Below are positions 59,573 through 64,000 of a stretch of 64,000 nucleotides of DNA, one piece after another; positions within the stretch are counted from its first letter, which is position 1, and each line of letters begins with the position of its first letter. The notes under the pieces are model-generated. The model was given only the letters and a program-made list of their open reading frames with translations, did not search any database and was not told the DNA's origin. A program made the position numbers and the translations under genes. The DNA comes from Mangifera indica. Its lineage: Eukaryota > Streptophyta > Magnoliopsida > Sapindales > Anacardiaceae. The stretch spans positions 14,765,639 through 14,829,638 of the forward strand of contig NC_058141.1 in assembly GCF_011075055.1 (NCBI RefSeq). Reading direction: 5' to 3'.

Positions 59573-59809
59573 TTATCCTTGGGGGGCAGCGAGAATAAGG
59601 AAGTGACCAAAAAGCGGTAAACCCAATCCAAACGGTAACGGCAGTGGCAACGGCAAAACCAAAGGCCCCAAACCACCAAGACCGAGGAACTGTGGACTGT
59701 AGACTTTGTCATCATTGGTTGGCATCTCTCTTCCTCCATCAGTGCCAACGATAACCCCCAGAAGCAAAAGTGTGAAAACCAGCAATGCCTTAATAGTATT
59801 CTTCTCCAT
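59573..59809 (-). CDS. Small secreted Gly/Leu/Pro-rich protein
   Basis: A 78-residue frame starts MEKNTIKALLVFTLLLLGVI, a clean signal peptide with cleavage likely near VGTDG. A mature part follows with a GLGGLGPLVLPLPLPLPFGL low-complexity tract. The frame ends AAPQG-stop. The neighbouring frame continues SLPPKDNANAAVTDTPEGG and ends NKGANIGYP-stop at 59506, in a hydrophilic style typical of such secreted plant proteins. A C6 run (gccccccaagg) lies at the switch point, so the true C-terminus may be in the other frame. Function unknown. Confidence 0.55.
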   Translation of the reverse strand: MEKNTIKALLVFTLLLLGVIVGTDGGREMPTNDDKVYSPQFLGLGGLGPLVLPLPLPLPFGLGLPLFGHFLILAAPQG

Positions 59810-60900
59810 TGCTTGAGTTAGTTTCTGCTTTACGATTATCTCGGAGTGACCCTAATTTATACTGCTTATCGAAGAGAAGAAGCTTGGTAGGTAGATTTTC
59901 ATTTACTTGGATCGGGATTAATATTAACAAGTTTATGCAAGAGGATTTGGATGCGTTTAGAAAATAATAATTGGTGGTTGATGATGATTTCCATTATTGT
60001 TTAGTTATTACGTTGATCTGATGCTGAGAGTTGTGGATATATAGTATCTCTATTGATGGCCTCCTGGTCCCATGGATTCAACGGGTTCCAGTGATGATTG
60101 CTTTTGAATTAAGCTTTGTCATTCGTGTGTGGAAGGGTAAGAATTAGGAGAAGCTAAGCAGGTGATGGTAGAAGGCTTAGGTGAAATCTCTTTTTCCATA
60201 GCTAAGAAACTCCACAGAGGAGCTTACCGATAAGAAAAGAAGATGGTTTTCAAACGTCTGCAGAACTGCTACATCAGGTTTTCCTTTTCATAATTTATAT
60301 TTTAAGCAGTTTGTGAAAATATAGTTGAAAAAAATAATTATGCAACTCTTGATGAATGTCATCCAAATAAATAATGCCACATTTATTCCATTCGAATTAA
60401 AATCAAATCGAAGAATATCACTTGAATATATGATAAAAAGCTCTAATTCAACACATAATCAGTTCTGTAAAACTAAAATGAACTAAAGAAGAAGATAAAA
60501 ATTTTAAGAATTTAATGAAAAGACATTATTAAAAAAAATACCTTCTTAAATTTTCAAAATGTTAAATTTCATGTTGGCGAAACAGAGTCCCAAACCTTAC
60601 ACCAAATGCAGAGCCTGAAAACTAGGAATCTAATTCCATATGGACTTTTCAAACAAGAAACATTACATATAAACACGAAAGCTTCTGACAAAATTACAAA
60701 CAGTAAAGATACAACAATTGATGGATGACCGACCGGAAAAAAAACTACACATTTGCCTCGTAATCTACTGATGATTCTAAAGTTCCCAACAACACACAGA
60801 TTTGGAGCCAAACCCCCTTATGAAAGGCAAAAGAAACAGAAACAAACAACTTTTCCGAACACATTGAAGAGAGGAGACTGGGGTAAACTACACTATTTCC
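59810..60900. other. Promoter of the small secreted protein gene and FatA 3' region
   Basis: Intergenic. No coding exon is seen; the short frames at 60569-60811 and 60753-61037 oppose or overlap the FatA 3' end and are shadows. Confidence 0.5.
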
Positions 60901-63833
60901 TTATCTACCAGGTTTCCTTCTCCACTCAGTGCGACCTCGGTTTATTTCAGAGCCATCGCTTGACAATCTCAGCAAGTGCAAAAATTGACGGTAGTCTTCT
61001 TTGTCTCCTGTTGCAGGAGACCCATTTGCTCCTTTAAGATTTGAAATTGCATCAGAATCCTCGATCAGTTCAGGACTTGTGAGGGAATCGACTATATCGT
61101 CTCGTTGGCATTCTCGTCTGTAATCTAAGGTGATCGTTTGCAGTTCGTGAGTGTCAATGATATCTTGAGGCATGCTCTGTCAGACAGATTAAGAAAACTC
61201 ATTATAGCTAGAGACAGAAACCATTTCAGAATAATTAATAGTTTACAAACAGGAAACAAGTATTGGTTCTGGCTTAAATCCAACAAGATCTATTTTGAGG
61301 AAAGGAAATTCCTTTTCCAATAAAAAAAACAAAGAGCGGCTATCGTACTATTATATTTCTAGCAAGGGCAATAGAAAACTAGAGGAAAGTACAGGTTCTA
61401 CCAACCTCTAGAACCCATCCAATGTAGGTAACATTGTTAACGTGCTGGTTCATGTCAAGATCAGCTCTCCTAGGCTGCAGATCACAAAGCATAATGAGAA
61501 CTAGGAAGATATCAAAGGCATCTTATATGAATCAAACTATCTTACCATAAGCCCTGTCCTGGAATACTCAGCAGGATCTTCGAGTTTAGAAATTTTCCTC
61601 AGGCTGGCATTGTCCTTCTCTGGAAAAGAGTATCTATATATGCCAGAAAAAACAGATTATAGAAGCAAAAATGTGTTATCCAAATTCATACATTATGCAA
61701 GAATAAAGTGGAATTAGGGCCATGAAGTTTAGCGGAATCAATGATCTAACATTGTTTTGCAGACCCAAGAAATGTTCTTAGGACAGCTAATTTCATCATG
61801 TAAGCCTGTATATTCACCGTGACAACATACACTGATGAAAAGAAAAGAAAAAACAAAGAACTCCCAGAAATGTTAGTTAATCAAGACACTTTATTTTCCA
61901 ACCAATGTAAAATCAGTAACACTGCCACATGTCTGAAACTGGTAAACACGTTCAGTTAGTGAGAGAGAGAAGGCATAAGCCATCCAATTATCCCATCTAC
62001 CCACACACAGAAAGGGAAAAAAATATGCCTAATAATCCATTTAAATTATTTGACATAGTGTTAATAGTGTCAATGGTTAGTGTAGGCAACATCTACTACC
62101 GTTCAACTCCCATATACCGTATCCCCTGAGCTGCACCTACTGGTTCACTCATTCAGAGAGAGTAGACATAGGTCTTGAACAATTTGCCTGACAGAAAAGA
62201 CAGCGAACACATCTACCAATGGAGATAACCTCTATCATATTGTGTTTTTCAAACTATGACCAAATACACATGTGATTGCATTACATAATAACCTATGTAA
62301 ACAAAAGGGAATAACTAAGGCAAGAATGAAAGAAGAGCACCTACCTGGGTTCTCGTGGACAGAAAACTAAATATTCTTCTCGAACTTCATCACTGGCTTT
62401 CTGTAGCCGCCTAGTGACCGTGTTCATCATCACCCACTTGCTGAAACCATAAGATTTATTATTGTCAACTTCTATACAAATCAATACAGGAAATAATGAA
62501 AAATAGACATAAGGACACAATGCATTCTAATTTATAGAAACCCATGAAGAAATTTAATAAATTATAATAGACAAAGGAGATCTTCAAATCAAGATGAAAA
62601 AGAAGAGATAGCCAGATGAGACTGTTGATAGCCATAAAAATAGACATTTTTAATTGTCCAATAACATGCTGCCAAGAAGATGGCCCAATTAAAATGTCCT
62701 TTTTTGACTTTTTATAATGTGAACAAACCAAGACTGTAAGGAGTCTAAACTTATATCATAAGGAAATTCAATGGAGCAAAGCAGAAATCTTACAGGGCCT
62801 CATTATTTACAAAAACATGCTAGTGTATATAAATGGTTGTTTAAAGAATCCCGTATAGTTTCCTATCAACAAACCTATATGGTTGTATATTTCCCTGAAA
62901 TTTGTCAGAGAATGAAACTTCTACCGAATTTAGGTTAAGAACTGTTTTACTACATCCCAATCAGAAGTTCTACAAGTAGCAAATAACACCATTTTCCCAT
63001 GGTAAGAAAGAAAGGTTACACTGCATATAGCCTTAAGACTAGGGGAAAATGCCAAGAACATCAATGAAATTTCCTTCTGTTCATTTTTGGAAACCATATG
63101 AAGTTAACAGAATCTCAAGAAAGTCTCAATATTATTGGTTATATTTAAATTTAGAAATTTGCAAAGATTTGAAGTTGTGGCATATAAACCTTATAGTAGC
63201 AAAAGACATTGAAAAGCTGAAAAGAGGTTTCTCAAATCCAGAAGCAACAGCCTATAACTGAGGTTAGATAACATTCTAGTATCACCAAACAAACCACATG
63301 CTACCAAATGCCAACCCTGAAAAATTGCAAACCTCTTACAAGGGATAATCAGGAAAAAACTTAAATGAGACTCAAAAACATTTGTTGTGGAAGAAAAACA
63401 TTCACTTTTTGTATCTTACTATTTATATAATTCTTGAGTTCTTATACTTTGCAATACTTAGAAAAGAAGCACAAAAGAAAAGCTTTAAAACACACCTTGT
63501 TGCTCTTCCAATAACTTGACCAGTGGCATAGTCTTTTATAATCCAATCACGTCTAGTTCCAATTCTGCCTTCACTATGACACCATGTTTCGATTTCAACC
63601 ACATCACTCCTACACGACAAACCCAACATTTTTATTGTTGAAAAGAAATTATGAACTCAAAACCTCTAAAGTTTCGAACAAAACCAAAGCAAATCCTACC
63701 AAGCTGGATATTTTAAGATTTCAATATGCATCCGAGCCGTCACCCATATAAGATTGAATTTTCTCATGGTGGGGGTTGTTGCAAATCCATCCGTTGAAAA
63801 TCCAACACTTTGAGCATGGTTACATCCAACCTC
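60901..63833 (-). CDS. FATA: Acyl-ACP thioesterase FatA, 3' part (5' end outside the window)
   Basis: Plastid enzyme that releases oleate from acyl carrier protein for export as free fatty acid. Exons seen (minus): 63833-63700, 63609-63496, 62440-62345, 61633-61546, 61474-61406, 61176-60901, all in phase with GT-AG borders. The first visible exon starts EVGCNHAQSVGFSTDGF, so the transit peptide and the start of the first hot-dog domain lie beyond the right edge. The second hot-dog domain holds the active-site block RADLDMNQHVNNVTYIGWVL (Asp, Asn, His) and LDYRRECQRDD (Glu). The C-terminus ends WRRKPGR. It is next in order after CDC45 as in Arabidopsis (At3g25110 as remembered). Confidence 0.93.
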
Positions 63834-64000
63834 CTACAATAAATTTATCCTCAATATATTAAATAAAAAAAATATGTATTTCCATAATTCTATTGGAAAA
63901 TTATTTATTTCAAATAAAAGATTTTCTCTATAAAAATTGAGATCCATTCTGTCAAGTTTTTTTTTTTTTTTCTAAAGAAAACAACTTTTTCATCTCCTCA

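Noticed and set aside
1..64000. CRISPR arrays, operons, phage, integrons or other prokaryotic defence systems
   Set aside because: Spliceosomal introns and plant nuclear families throughout; no direct-repeat arrays with unique spacers were seen.

Overview
This is an ordinary nuclear chromosome segment from a flowering plant, almost certainly a eudicot. Genes have many GT-AG introns, intergenic DNA is AT-rich with small foldback transposons, and the families are plant ones (XTH, RIN4/NOI, an E-class PPR protein, FatA thioesterase, PAP15-type phosphatase, plant BAP31). There is no operon, phage, CRISPR array or bacterial feature. No clearly new multi-gene system was found; the value lies in gene-level anomalies.

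Layout. 1-4.5 kb: gene-free DNA with one Mutator-like foldback element. 4.9-6.0 kb (+): intronless RING E3. 7.4-10.7 kb (-): PAP15-like purple acid phosphatase, 7 exons, last exon frame-shifted. 11.5-13.1 kb (-): SUMO, 3 exons with a GC-AG intron. 14.1-14.5 kb (+): an orphan exon. 15.9-19.0 kb (+): tandem XTH pair, the first with one frameshift, the second a wreck. 19.3-22.6 kb (+): PIG-T. 24.6-27.3 kb (+): SAM-domain protein, with a second GC-AG intron. 28.1-33.4 kb (-): PIG-S with several frame lesions. 33.8-37.8 kb (-): cytosolic-type methionyl-tRNA synthetase, 14 intact exons, lacking the usual C-terminal tRNA-binding domain. 38.7-40.5 kb (+): PPR protein. 41.4-44.2 kb (-): BAP31-like ER protein. 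47.9-50.1 kb (+): RIN4. 51.0-51.8 kb: second Mutator-like foldback element. 52.6-54.4 kb (+): CDC45, intronless, with E2F sites upstream. 56.1-57.9 kb (+): RNF4/STUbL-like RING protein. 59.6-59.8 kb (-): small secreted protein. 60.9-63.8 kb (-): 3' part of FatA, running off the right edge.

From memory of Arabidopsis locus numbers, the genes interleave two chromosome 3 blocks. One is At3g07120-07200 (RING, PAP15, PIG-T, SAM, PIG-S, BAP31, RING). The other is At3g25060-25110 (PPR, RIN4, CDC45, FatA). This fits an undivided ancestral order that Arabidopsis split after genome duplication. Functional links inside the window are PIG-T with PIG-S (two subunits of the GPI transamidase) and SUMO with a probable SUMO-targeted ubiquitin ligase.

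Intron-exon models were built by hand from splice dinucleotides, reading phase and remembered family sequences. Where I say a frame is broken, a sequencing or assembly indel remains a possible explanation.
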